Of a stretch of DNA of 64,000 bases, positions 35,793 to 47,478 are shown in pieces. The notes beneath the pieces were generated by a model that saw only the letters and a program-made list of their open reading frames with translations, did no database searches and was not told the origin of the DNA. Position numbers and translations under genes: made by a program. Positions within the stretch are counted from its first letter, which is position 1, and the number at the start of each line of letters is the position of its first letter. The stretch is from NCBI RefSeq assembly GCF_022376445.1, contig NW_025954969.1, forward strand, positions 496,001 to 560,000. The letters run 5' to 3'. The stretch comes from Fomitopsis serialis (taxonomy: Eukaryota; Basidiomycota; Agaricomycetes; Polyporales; Fomitopsidaceae).

Positions 35793-36729
35793 ATGGCGGA
35801 AACACTTCATCGTCCAAGAACACATGCTCGAGGTAAACACCACTATCATCACGCCCGCACCCGTGTTCGAGACATTTGGCCATGTCGTACGACTTGCAAG
35901 ACCGATGAAGTTCTCCGAGCGGATCATTGGCTTCCTCAGGAAGACAACGGTCACGAAGACACGAGTTACCACGAAACGAATCTATTGGATATCGACGGCG
36001 ATCCTCTACTACCGGACTCGCCACGACCCCCATTGGCTTTACTTCTGCCTACAAGCGACGACACCGATAGCTCGTTCACTGACTCTTCGTGTAGCCCGTA
36101 TCTGTGGACCCGCCACTTGTCCGCTCTCCATCGCCGGACGACGACAATTTTGTGTTTCCTCGACGCCCAGCTGGACCCGGCGTCAACCAACCTCGAGGCT
36201 GACGAGTTCCTCCAGCTGCGCGTCGTCCGCCGTCGCGCACTGTCTGCGTCACGCACCGCCCGGAGCGCAGAAGCCGAGCTGGCCGAGCGCGTGAGCGCTG
36301 CAGCTAGGGCCCTCCTGCCTCCCTCGCATGCGAGACAGACGCGGATATGGTCAGGTTAGACGACTCCGCGAAGCGCATGCGCAAGAACGACCTCCACGTT
36401 GCCATGGACATGCGCGCAAGCGCGAGAATCAGCGGAGCCTTGAAGGAGGTCGGCGTGCTGCTTGACCTGAAGATGGAGCACGGCGTCGCGCCTGGCGAGG
36501 GTGTAAGCGCTCCGTCGCGCAGCTCGTCGTCAACCTGGTGCTGCGCCGCCGAGACACGTTCCGACGACCGCTCGCCAGCAACACAACAGTCAACACCGCG
36601 GTAGAGGCGCCCGGCTTCGAGCGCATCGTCTTTGGATCCTCACCCTCCGCAGCCGCGCAGACGACGGCGAACGCGAGCGATTGGTACGAGCTCGCGTGCG
36701 AGTCGTTCGCGGAGCTCGGGACCGAGTAG
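35793..36729 (+). pseudogene. Frame-broken gene of unknown function, charged helical C-terminal half
   Basis: Three consecutive frames read as one protein. The first includes DEFLQLRVVRRRALSASRTA and LAERVSAAARALL. The second has DADMVRLDDSAKRMRKNDLH, ARISGALKEVGVLLDLKMEH and GVAPGE. The third has SVAQLVVNLVLRRRDTFRRP, APGFERIVFG and DWYELACESFAELGTE, then a stop at 36729. The composition (Ala/Arg/Glu/Leu heptad-like) suggests a coiled coil. One base is missing near 36314-36325, and one in the GGG at 36499-36501. No family recognised. The start is uncertain; Met 35793 is the furthest in-frame option. It ends 200 bp before the duplicated segment. Confidence 0.5.
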
Positions 36730-37142
36730 GAAACGATGAGCACCGTTTTCTCTGTGAACACGAGGCATATCTTATGATCTCGAGGATTTGTGTAGAAAGG
36801 ACAATAACGCGCGGTGCGGATGGGATATGGCTGGATATGAATAGTGTTGTTGTATACTACTCTACACAACTGAAGATGTCACGAAGCGTTGTCTTTGAAA
36901 CCCAACGAACGCCTCGGCATCTCTGCATCCCAAGGTTCGCCCAGTCTTGGGGTCCCCCCATTCGCACCACCGGATCGTGCCCTCGCTCCGTAGGTCCGGT
37001 CAAGGTGCAGCGCCCACAAGTGCGATGGTCTATGGGCATGACTCGTGCGGGTTGGGCGAACATGCGCATCTACTTATCTGCACTTCACGGATCTCCGTCC
37101 GCGGGGAAGATTCAGATCGGACTCACAGAACTTGAACCGTAG

Positions 37143-37910
37143 TGACCTGCAAGACAACTTCACCGCACAGTGGGACTACGACACCGTCGCGGACGTCGTC
37201 CGACCATACGTCCTCGAGAACCGCATCACGACGGTGCGTCATCGTACACCGGCTATCCCGTCTCGTCTCCCTGACGGCATCGTCAACGCGCGCAGATCCT
37301 GACATTCGACGCGTACGGCATCTCCGGGCACCCGAACCACATCTCGCTGTGTCACGGTGCAGCACGCCTGCTCTCGTCCTTCCCATCCTCCTCGGACTCA
37401 GACGACAGCGCACTCACCCGGCCGCGACTGTTCACACTCGTCTCCGTCCCCCTCGTATGGAAGTACACCGGTCCTGCGAGCCCGCTTCTATTGAAAGCGA
37501 GCTCAGCCATGTCCGACGCTCTGCGGACCTTGCGCCTGGCGCCCGCGGAGGCGCCCATTCCGCCCGCGCGATCGTCCGAGGAAGGAAGGACGCAGTCGAG
37601 TGCGGGGAAAGGACGCGGTGGTGTGGGCGATATGGGCGTCCGGCGAGGGCCAGCGTTCGTGGCTGGCGTGCGGGAGTATGTGACGGCCCTGCGCGCGATG
37701 ATGCAGCACCGCTCGCAGTTGGTGTGGTTTAGGTGGTTATACGTCGCGTTCTCGCGCTATATGTGGGTGAACGAGTGGGTGGAGGTCGTCGTTTCTCCGG
37801 ATAGTGCGGACAGGCTCCGTCTAGTTAGCGCGTTTAAAGCAAAGTATAGAAAGGGAATTATTACGATTCGAGGGCTTCCTCGCGCGCACGCCGCCAAAAA
37901 GCTTATTTGA
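37143..37910 (+). pseudogene. PIG-L 3' exons without a 5' exon (duplicate)
   Basis: Corresponds to exons 2 and 3 of the gene at 23390 (exon 2 from 37143; exon 3 from 37296), with FDAYGISGHPNHISL preserved. The catalytic exon 1 with AHPDDE is absent, so no working enzyme can come from this copy. Near the end a one-base difference (GACAGGCTCC versus GACAGCGCTCC) lets this frame run on for about 30 further codons to 37910. This may show the ancestral C-terminus. Confidence 0.75.
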
Positions 37911-38405
37911 TGTGGAGTCGTAACACGTTGGAGTTACTGAACACGCTGCGGTCGACTTGTAACGTAAGGACCACGATGAAGCTTGTAACGTAAGGACCAC
38001 GATGAAGCCTTGCAAAGTCGGAGCTCGGGGATGACGCGGAATGCTGAAATGGTAAAACCCCTCACAAGATGGAGATGAGAGGTAACCGGAGTGCTCCGAC
38101 TGCCAACGACGATACAGAAGTGGACGTCCGTAGTAGCGCCCGGTGTCGGCATCAACTACGTCGCAAAAATGACATAGTGCGTCAGCGGCAGTGCACACGT
38201 CCGTGAGCTTTGAAACAGCGACGATTCCGAGTCGGTCGATGACATCGATTTCCCCGGCATCCTCCCTCTTGCCGTAACATCTGCAATTTCAGTGAGCTGA
38301 TTCGAGTTGCGGGGTAGAGAGCAAACGAAGTGTGTACCTCGCGTCGCACAAGATCAATCAACCAGACGTAGTGTACGAGGATAGGCACGGTAGCTGCTGC
38401 TTGCG

Positions 38406-38988
38406 TCATGACAGACGTGCCGCCGGACCGCCCGCTACAGTCAAGCTCCCGATCCAATTGCGTAGCCAGCCCACTCCGTGGCCCTCCTGTGCAGGTCGGT
38501 CCGCGCGGTACGCTCCTTTCGCCCACCAGGCGCGAAATCTTGCTCCTGCGTCGACGAGCAAGGGAGTGAGGAACACGCCCGCAAGACCTCTGCGGCCCCG
38601 TAGGCAAATTCAGACGGTGGTGGCAAACCTGTGAGGGAGAGACGTACCTCAACGAGCCTTGCAAGAAAGGACTGATGATTTGGTCCCTCGTCGTGATCCA
38701 CATCACCCGCCCCCACTGTACCGTAACGACCTCTGTTGCGAGCTCCGACCGTCGCCTGCGCATCGACCGCTTTGCCCTTGCCCTTTCCGTCCACCGCGGG
38801 TTGCTCCGCGAGTGAGCGCTCAATGTGTACGTATGGCTTGACGCTCGCAAGATAGCTCTGCTCGAAGCGCAGGTCGGGGACGGCGGGCATACGGCGCGGA
38901 GGGGGTCGCGGTGGCCTGACTTCTCCAGATACTGCTGCTGAAGCTGTAGGAAGCGTGCTGTGTGTGCCAGCTGCTCGCGCTGTGCCAT
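38406..38988 (-). pseudogene. Duplicate of the DUF1770-like gene, with several indels
   Basis: Same start MAQREQLAHTARFLQLQQQY and same exon layout as 26700-26117. The G run at 38901-38905 has five bases (four in copy 1; six needed for a continuous frame). Two more single-base losses follow near 38750-38760, where copy 1 reads DAPGDASELATE. The frame therefore changes three times, and the hydrophobic C-terminal exon is not reachable without correction. Either a decaying copy or a noisy assembly of near-identical repeats. Confidence 0.6.
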
Positions 38989-39140
38989 GATGTTCGACTG
39001 TGTCTGCTGAGTATGGTGGGTGAGGGTCGCCGTCGCCGTCGTCGTGGACGTTGAGGAAGAGATGCTCAGTGCCGCCGGCGGTGGAGGCGGCGTTAGTACC
39101 ACGCGATCCCGACGTGTTGTTGGTGCATGGGTATCGCCGG

Positions 39141-41460
39141 ATGTCGGGCCGACGCTTCCGTCAACGGCGAGTCGACGACCCAAATGACTTTGACAACTGT
39201 CGCCCCCTCTTCTCCCACACGAAAGCCTCTGTCTAGCGACGTTGCGCTGTGGTCGATTCGCTATAAGTATATTCATGAATTTTTGGACTTGTCTGGCATC
39301 AGCAACGGCTAAGTTATGGTAGCGTCAATTCTGATTACAGTTGAAGCCCTTGGGAAGAACACTAATCAAACATTTGTTGTTCATGTGGCCGTCGATGTCG
39401 AGTCAAGTTCATGATACAAAGAATTTATCAGCGGGGCTCCCACTAGTACGTCCACTAAGAAATGTCGACCGGATGTGCAATGAACATCTTAGTCTCACTC
39501 TTTCACAGGCCTGAACGTAGCCAGCACGACCGTACACATCGAGACTTTGAAGCAGTTGGATGCCCTCAACTATCTTTCTCCGCTTTGCATTGCTTGTTTC
39601 CGGGTGCTCAATCCGCGACCACAGAAACGAGTAGTAGCCGATCCGCGGCAACCAGCGCCCGGACGGTAGTACCCCGCTGTCTCCTCCACACCGTCAGCGG
39701 CTCTCAAGTACGTGGCCATTACATCCAACGGAGAGCCCTCGCCTTCGGACTGTCGCTCCTGCCTCTGCCCCCAGCTGATGGCACTCCACGGCTCCCGACG
39801 CTACCACTTATATGGCGGAGGCTGTCCCACCCCGTACGGGTATGGGTCGCCTTGAAGGTGTCCATGACCAGCGGAGATCGCGGAAAACATGTCTGCTGAC
39901 TGTCATATGAGTCGTCTTGTGAGTCGGCTTTTTTCTGTGAGGATTCTCGACGTCTCACTCATCATTCGAATCTCTCAGCAGTTGCAGACACAGACTGCGT
40001 CTGCAAGATCCAGAACGGGCCTAGCTGCCAGTGCGGAGGTTGTCCGATTATCAGTTCCCACTTCCCCGCAACGATGTGCCTGCGGGGCGCGAATGGCTGA
40101 CATCACGTTGGCCTTTTACACGCACTTTGTTGGGTACAGTCCTCTCGGCGGGTATGTATGATGTTCGGCTTGTCGGTTGCGAGTTTGCAGCTAGGCAAGA
40201 AGAGGTCACAGCTGACACGTTGCTCGGACGGCGACCTTAGCGTCAACAAGTCCCTCAAGCTCTTTCGCTGCTAAACACGAGCAATTGGATTGTCGATTCT
40301 GGGTCTGAGCATTGGCATCAAAACTCCAAATCGTACGTAGCTGGGACTCATGGCCTAATTGTGTCTGGTACGCGGCACGAAGCTTGCACCTGTGTCGCAT
40401 CTTCTGTCCTTCCCGGCCGGCCAGTTTGACCGCATCATCGACCGTGACACCTGCCTTCATTCCTATTTAACGCTCCTTCAGAAATCTAGGCAATGCTTCT
40501 GAATTTTAGAGAGCGGGTGTCTCTTATCGGCTTGTGCATCGAGCACCATGCCAATGCATCCTGACATCATTGACGAAGCGTGGGTGCTCTCGGTGAGCAG
40601 TTCATGTGCAACGGCGACCTACCAGCTCGTGAGGTGATTTTACGTCTTTTCCCATTGGTGTACCGTGTAATGTGTGTGTCATTAACTCGAGTACCGTTAG
40701 AATGTTACACCCTCGTCTGACAGTTGACTGGCAGGTTTCCCAAACTTTGCATTGTACTCATATTGATGTATATGGTACTATCCTTTACACGAAGCATTTT
40801 GTTGGATTGGAGCGAGTACGTGGAGTACGATCGTTTATTCGGTGACCCGAGTCTAATGTTCGTCGCATATCGGTCCGAGCGACCGCAGTAGTCTTGGATG
40901 TATGCCCGGAAACATATCTACCTCTGGGGTAAGAGCGGGACATCTGAACCCCGAAATCCCGGTCATCCCTGGTCATCCCCCAACTCTCCAAGTACGGAGC
41001 ATCTAACGAGGGCGGAACCGCCGGCAAGAGGGGCCCTGGCGCATCGGACCGGATCCCCGCGTTGTGTGCGGCCTTAGTCAATTGATGTGTGACCGTGCGC
41101 GGCAACCAAGAGTGCTGGTGCCCTCAGGCGGGTCGTTTGGACCGTTTGGTGGACGGTGGGAGGCAGCATCTGAAGGGCGCTAGCAACACCACGTGACCGC
41201 CTTATCAGAACGATGCGCGTCCGCGGTTCGCAGTGTGCAATGAGGCCCATTCGAATCGCCCGACGCGCACGAACGACCTGAGACTGTAACCCACCTGCCA
41301 TGGTGGGTAGAAGAAGTCATACCCCTCCCCAACCCAGCGCCATCGTTTTCCGGCATCTCTGCCAGCGCTTGGTGCCCACACATGCACTGCTCGTTTAGGA
41401 CTGCCGATCAATTTGAACGGTTTGACAAATCTGCGCCGCGTCCGCCTTCTCCACCTGTGC
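39141..41460. other. No recognisable gene
   Basis: A more AT-rich patch runs around 39240-39420 and 40490-40800. Short frames on both strands show no family features. Confidence 0.5.
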
Positions 41461-41469
41461 CACACCAGG

Positions 41470-41476
41470 TATATAA
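41470..41476 (+). promoter_or_regulatory. TATA box of the inositol oxygenase gene
   Basis: TATATAA, 94 bp before the start codon, followed by a CT-rich leader (TTACTTCCTTCTCTTCC). Confidence 0.6.
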
Positions 41477-41563
41477 CCTTCACGCGTTGCTCGTTTGTCT
41501 CAGCACCATCACCCTCGAGTCTCAAGTTTTACTTCCTTCTCTTCCATCCATTTATCACTCGCC

Positions 41564-42951
41564 ATGCACGTTGTCGACGCTCGCGCTCTCGACATCATCT
41601 CCGATGCCGTCGATGAAGGTCCGTACGCCTTGCACGCGTCGTGCCACCGCATGTGCTTTGTCTCACATCCGTTCTGCCCACAACAGTGAACAAGCTCAAG
41701 GGTGCCAAGAACGTCCCAGACTGGGGCGAACAGTCCAAGTTCGACGCCGAGAAGGACAAGGCACAGTTCCGCCAGTACGAAGACGCCTGCGAGCGGGTGA
41801 AGAACTTCTATCGCGAGCAACACGGTATGTATCGACGCCGTATCTATGCGTCTCGGCTGACCGAGGGCGTCGGCTTCAGAGAAGCAAACTGTGGAATACA
41901 ATATTAGGGTCCGCCAGGAGTTTAAGAAGACCGTGCGGGCGCGAATGGGTACGACCGAGTCTCGCGGCCGTATCCGCAGTGATTGACGGTTCTTCCCTTC
42001 CCTTTAACAGGCATCTGGGATGCAATGGAAATGCTCGACAAGCTCGTCGACGACTCCGACCCAGACGTGCGTCAACGTCCGTTTATTCTGTTCATCGTTG
42101 CGCATAGCTCACGCACGACTATAGACGAGCGTTACGCAGATTGAGCACCTCCTCCAGACGGCCGAGGCCATCCGGAGGGACGGCAAGCCTGAGTGGATGC
42201 AGGTTGCCGGCCTGGTGCACGATCTCGGGAAGCTACTCTACTTCTTCGGCGCTGAGTGAGTGCTTCCATCAGCTCTGCGTGCGGCCTAATGGGGCTGATT
42301 GAGTTCGATCATCTCCTGCAGAGGTCAATGGGACGTCGTCGGCGTAAGTTCAGCACCTCCGTATCTCACGCACGTTGACCAATGCGGATGGACCCTCGCA
42401 GGATACTTTCGTCGTGGGGTGCAAATTCGCCGATAAGATTATCTACCCAGACACATTTGCGGGCAACCCCGACTCGAGGGACCCTGTCTACTCGACCGAG
42501 TATGGCGTGTACCAGCCCCATTGTGGTCTCGAGAACGTTATGCTCTCCTGGGGACACGACGAGGTCCGTCCCCCCATACCCCTCGATTATAAAGGCCTGT
42601 CCTGACGATGGCATACAGTACCTGTATCATGTGTTGAAGAAGCAGAGCAGCCTGCCAGAGGATGCTCTGTACATGATCCGCTACCACAGCTTCTACCCGT
42701 ACGTAATCTTCCGCAGCGTGTACGCACACGATCGATCTTTCTAACGCCTCGTCGCCGGATGCAGATGGCACAGGGAGGGCGCGTACTCGCACCTGACTAA
42801 TGCCGCGGACGAGCGCGCGCTGGCCGCTGTCAGGGCATTCAACCCATATGACCTCTATAGCAAGAGCGACGATCCGGTCAACCCGGAGAAGCTCAGGCCG
42901 TACTACGAGACACTCATCGCGAAGTACTTCCCTGAGGTGATCGAATGGTGA
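41564..42951 (+). CDS. Myo-inositol oxygenase (MIOX, EC 1.13.99.1)
   Basis: Di-iron enzyme that cleaves myo-inositol with O2 to D-glucuronate, in the cytosol. Nine exons (41564-41618, 41687-41824, 41880-41948, 42011-42066, 42125-42255, 42322-42343, 42402-42563, 42619-42698, 42765-42951) sum to exactly 300 codons, so it is intact. All expected iron ligands are visible: His114 in IEHLLQTAE, His138/Asp139 in GLVHDLGK, His209 in SWGHDEYLYH, His234 in RYHSFYPWH and Asp267 in FNPYDLYSK. Substrate-loop motifs [20 protein letters not shown] and [19 protein letters not shown] are also present. The length of 299 residues is normal for the family. Unlike several neighbours it needs no base correction. 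Confidence 0.96.
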
Positions 42952-43669
42952 GCGCTTGCACGGCGACGCGCTCGTCCAGGTGCTTCAGTGGTGTGTGGGC
43001 ACGACTTACCGCATGCGGCCCTTCTGGGGTTGAGGTGTGGAGGTGTACCGGCGCGCTGCAAGAGGCTGTGTATTTTATTACTTATCGTACTCGTTGGTCG
43101 CCGATTATGGTCCTCGACGCTCCCGTGTTGCTAAATAATCTCTGCTATACCTCCCGTCCATGTATAACACCTGCCATTTGCACTTGTTTGATATTTATTT
43201 CATACCCGCGCATGTCTACCCTCATGACTGATGTTTGTGCTTGCTGCTGTTCCTACCCCGCATGAATTTCCCATGCAAGATCAATGAGATGAGAGAAGGG
43301 ATGTCTGATCGGTTGTGCCCGGAATGTGGACGGGGGTGTCGTTCTAGTAAACCTGCCAAATCGGGCGACAGGTGCAAGCGCGGATGGCTCGGTGGCTGGA
43401 GGTCTTTGCTCGTGACTCCGAGTCACCGCAAAGTCACTGTCCTCTCTTCCAGCTTTACTCGCCAAAATTTCTATCGATTGCATGCATTGCTCAGATAGGA
43501 TATCCTGAAAGCTTCTGCGACCGTGCAGTTCCTCCGGCGACCCCGTCTCACCCTTGTATCATCAGCTGTAAAACATCGCTTCAAGCCCCGGTCTATCATC
43601 TCATTCTCAGCCGTCTACCTCTCTCGCCGCCAACTTTCGACAGGCAGGTCTCCAGCACCAACACCAGGC
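42952..43669. other. Intergenic between inositol oxygenase and ArgRS
   Basis: The first part is AT-rich and suits a 3' untranslated region. Just before 43670 lies a CT-rich leader with CATCGCTTC and CTCTCGCCGCC. No other feature was seen. Confidence 0.5.
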
Positions 43670-46353
43670 ATGAGCACAGGCTTCAAGATTCCTGCGCACC
43701 TCAGAGCGCTACCCCAACTGCCGGGCGTGGAGTTCGAGCGATGTGTCATGGACGCGTTCCGGACCGCAATCGCACAACTCATAGCGGAGGCTCTCCCAGA
43801 ATTGACGACCGAACAAGTGCTCGAGGCTGTGGACTATGGAAAGAAGGACGAAGACTTCACTGTGCATCTTGGTCGGTTCAGGTTGCCTGGCAAGTTGGAT
43901 GTCCATAACCAGAAGGTCTTGAGCAAGGTGAGCCTACGACTTCTCTGTCTCCGTCGCTAGGTGTAGGGAACGTTGCGATGCCTATGGAGGCGCAGCACGA
44001 GGATTTTGCGGCCAGATGGGTCGGCGGTACAGTCGGTGCAGGAAAAGGAAGGCGTGCCTGTCATGACCATTGCGATTGCGATGTGTGGTAGACAGGCTCT
44101 GCCTGAGGCTTCCTCTTGCTCTTCCGGTCTTTGTACACTGTCGTAATGGCTGTCGGCTTCTCACTTACGGGCTGCGGCGCGATGAAGCGACGGCTGCTAA
44201 GGCGGAGGTCAGACCTCCTCCTCGTCACCTGTGCATGGCGCTGGCTCTCGTCCACAGACATCGCCACCGGCCTCCTTTCGCGGGCTCGGTGGGCCACGTG
44301 ATGGAGCTTATCTCTCGTACGGCCTTCGCAGGAGATGCGGGGCTGAGATTCGCCTTCCCGACGGGAACGGTGTGCCACCTCATGGACGGTGTTGCGCTCT
44401 CTCCTACTATGTGGGTCACATAGGCGGGCTCCACATTACTGTCTTACGGAGTCGCATTGGTCTCCGCTCTGTCGTCGCTTACATCATCGGTTGCATTGCG
44501 GATCGCGATGACCTCGCATATCAGGTGCGATCAGACTACGTTACCGAGTATGCGCAGAGCACGCAATTTGTTGCTCTAGCACGCGTCTGGAACTCAGATT
44601 ACTTCCATCTGACACACTCTTGGCCGATCTCAACAAGCTGACGACCGTTTGACTAGTTCCAACCCGACGAATGGATAGAAAATTTGGTGTGCGACAAGGG
44701 CTTCCTCCATTTCACCCTCTGCACCACACCATGAACCGCCTGGTCCTTGACCAAGTGTACACCCTCACGCATGCCACGCCGTCAGGCCAGGCAGAATATG
44801 GCTCCAACACGTCGGGCCAGGGAAAGCGTGTCATAATCGAGTACTCTTCGCCGAATATCGCAAAACAGTTCCACGTCGGGCACTTGCGAAGTACCATCAT
44901 CGGCGGATTCCTCGCCAACCTGTACAAGGCGTGCGGCTGGGAGGTCATCTCGATGAACTACCTGGGCGACTGGGGAACACAGGTACGTTTGCTTCACTCT
45001 CGCGACGGAGGGTCGTTGATGTGTGTCTCCAGTTTGGCCTGATCGCTGTGGGCTTCAACAAATACGGCTCGCGAGAAGAGCTCGAAAAAGACGCCATCAA
45101 GCACCTCTTCGAGGTCTACGTGAAGATCAACGCCGATGCGGCAAAGGACCCGTCTGTGAAGGTCGATGCGGCGGCGTTCTTCAAGCGAATGGAGGACGGT
45201 GACGAGACCGCGCTCGCGGACTGGCGGATGTGGCGTGAACTCTCGGTGAAGAAGTACGAGGAGGACTACGCACGGCTGAACGTGCACTTTGACGTGTACA
45301 CGGGCGAGAGCCAGGTCGGGAAGGAGAGCCAGAACGAGGCGCTTGCACGGTTGGAGCAGATGGGGCTCATAGAGGACACCGACGGCGCGAAACTTGTGAA
45401 TCTGGAGGAGTACAAGCTCGCGAGGGCGGTCGTGCGGAAAAAGGGTGCGTCTTTGCTGTGTTCCATCCGCATGCGACTGACCATAGGCGTGCAGACGGGA
45501 CGTCGATCTACCTGACGCGCGACATCGGCGGCGCGATGGAGCGCTACGAGAAATACAAATTCGACAAGATGCTGTACGTCATCTCGACGCAGCAGGACTT
45601 GCACGTCGCGCATTCATGAAGGTGCTCAAGCTAATGGAGCTCCCATGGGCGGACCGCATCGAGCACATCAACTACGGCCTCGTGCTCGGCATGAGCACGC
45701 GCAAGGGCACCGTCGTCTTCCTTGACGACATCATCCGCGAGGCCGGCAGCGTCACGCACGAGCACATGCGCAAGAACGAGGACAAGTACCAGAACATCAA
45801 GGAACCGGAGGTGGTCTCGCAGGAGGTCGGCATCTCTGGGATCAAGGTCCAGGACATGACCGCGAAGCGGTGCGTCGGCTGCTTGAACTCGCGTTCGGGC
45901 GGCGTTTGCTGATTTTATGCACAGAATCAACAGCTACACCTTCAACTGGGACCGAGTGCTCTCCGCCGAGGGCGATACTGGGCCATACCTCCAGTATGCG
46001 CACGTCCGCATATCGTCCATCACGCGAAATAACCCAGAACTGCTCCCGCTGCCCCCGACATCCGAGATCAAGACGGAGCTGCTCACGGAGCCCCCTGTCG
46101 ACAGATCATCTACCTGCTCGGGATGTATCCCCACGTTGTGAAAATGACGATCAAGAAGCACGAGTCGAGCGAGGTGACGACGTTCGCGTTCCGCCTCTCG
46201 CATGCGATCTCGCAGGCGTGGATGCCGATCAAGGTCAAGGGCGAGCCAGACCTTGAAAAGGCGCGGGCCCGGATGTGGATGTACCTGCGCGCGAAGGATG
46301 TGCTCGCGTCGGCGATGCGGCTCCTGACGCTGAGGCCTGTGGATTACATGTAG
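43670..46353 (+). CDS. Cytosolic arginyl-tRNA synthetase, three single-base gaps
   Basis: Class I enzyme charging tRNA-Arg. Exons: 43670-43927 (N-terminal domain), 44657-44982 ([20 protein letters not shown] with the HVGH form of the HIGH motif, and [10 protein letters not shown]), 45033-45444, 45495-45869 ([37 protein letters not shown] with MSTRKG in place of KMSKS) and 45925-46353 ([12 protein letters not shown] and the anticodon-binding helices, ending LTLRPVDYM). Exons total 1,800 bases, but three places each need one base: 44721-44730 (TLCTT/MNRL), after 45612 (HVA/FMKVLK) and the C run at 46091-46095 (LTEP/QIIYLL). With them the total is 601 codons, normal for fungi. Intron 1 is 729 bp, ten times its neighbours. 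The gene is normally essential. Confidence 0.9.
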
Positions 46354-47019
46354 GATAGTCGCGCGCGATGCAGTAATAACTCTTGTACCCTCTGCGATCA
46401 TAGAAGTTTCATAATAACTCTGGGAAAGGGTTGTACTATATGTACGTCGCGCGACACGGGGGGCATGCTACTTTGGTGCACGATGAAGTACGGGAGTGCA
46501 TCAACCTTCCTCTGGATGGCGACGACCGCCCTGATTGACGGTGTCCATCGCGGAGTACCTGTAGTTGTTGGGCGGAAGTACATCTGTTGTACATATATAC
46601 CCATCCTCGCAGAGGTCGACAATGCTGACAGGTTCTGCTCTCTCCGATTACTGCGGCTTTCGTCAGGTTACTCTGACGGATAATAACCCATCGAGCTGCG
46701 ATAGTCTGCGTTCACACGTATCTACACTGCCACTCTGACACTTGAGGCTGACGTACAGACCGCTTGGATCTACTTGCCACTTGAGCTTTGCCACCCTCTC
46801 CTGCGCTAGTTGAAGAGAGACTCGGACCGATGGCGCTTCGCCACGATCAGATTTGCGTTCCACACCGTGGACAAGGATTGCTTGTCAGCGAGGCCTAATG
46901 CCACTGGCACTGGTGGGTTTTACAGGATCACCACTCCTCTCCCACGATGGCAGAACTTGAGGTGCAAGAGAAAATAGTGAGGATGCTCGAACTCGTGGAC
47001 GATCTACACGCTCATTGGT
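46354..47019. other. Intergenic between ArgRS and DUF3455 copy E
   Basis: No gene-like frame was recognised. The DUF3455 upstream module starts near 47020. Confidence 0.5.
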
Positions 47020-47375
47020 CAGTCACGCTCATTGGCCAGTCGGTGGTCGAGGCGGAACGGAAACGAAACACCTCAATGGGAACACCGCCCAGTCCATCCT
47101 CCAGCCGTATTATTGACCGACGCTCGACCGCTTGATTTAATTGACCCAGCATGGCTGAGTATCTCAAACCATGAGTGGTGCGCTGCTCCGAGTCGTACTT
47201 ATGGGTATGGGCTCGTACCGGGTGGGAAACACTTCCGTAATGACTATTAATATTCGAGGCTTGGCCCCTCATATCAGAACAATGCTATATATGATCCCTC
47301 AAGCAGCCGCCCATATTGCCAGGGCAACGACTAGGCAGCGACACCAACTTAGCGCAGACTCGGACTAGGGTGTGG

Positions 47376-47382
47376 TATAAAT
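47376..47382 (+). promoter_or_regulatory. TATA box of DUF3455 copy E
   Basis: TATAAAT, about 100 bp before the shared start codon, at the same position as in copy B. Confidence 0.5.
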
Positions 47383-47478
47383 CCCCGCAGAGTCCACGAT
47401 CATGCTTGTCCCGCTCTTTGCTCTTCTTCCTTAGGCTTGCCAACCTTCACCGACTAATACGTGTATTTTCCCGCCGCC

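Larger units (their letters stand above)
36923..39140. repeat. Segmental duplication, copy 2
   Basis: Direct copy of 24622-26860. It starts abruptly at CCCAAGGTTCGCCCAGTC with unrelated sequence to the left and fades near GTTGTTGGTGCATGG on the right. Exon 1 of PIG-L is not included. Confidence 0.85.

Noticed and set aside
38182..39276. 364-codon minus-strand frame over the duplicated small gene
   Set aside because: It is a composite of real and shifted frames of the DUF1770-like copy joined through its intron and 3' flank. The family frame is recovered only by correcting indels.
41382..42107. 241-codon frame over the 5' part of inositol oxygenase
   Set aside because: It crosses five introns of a well-supported gene in the wrong frame.
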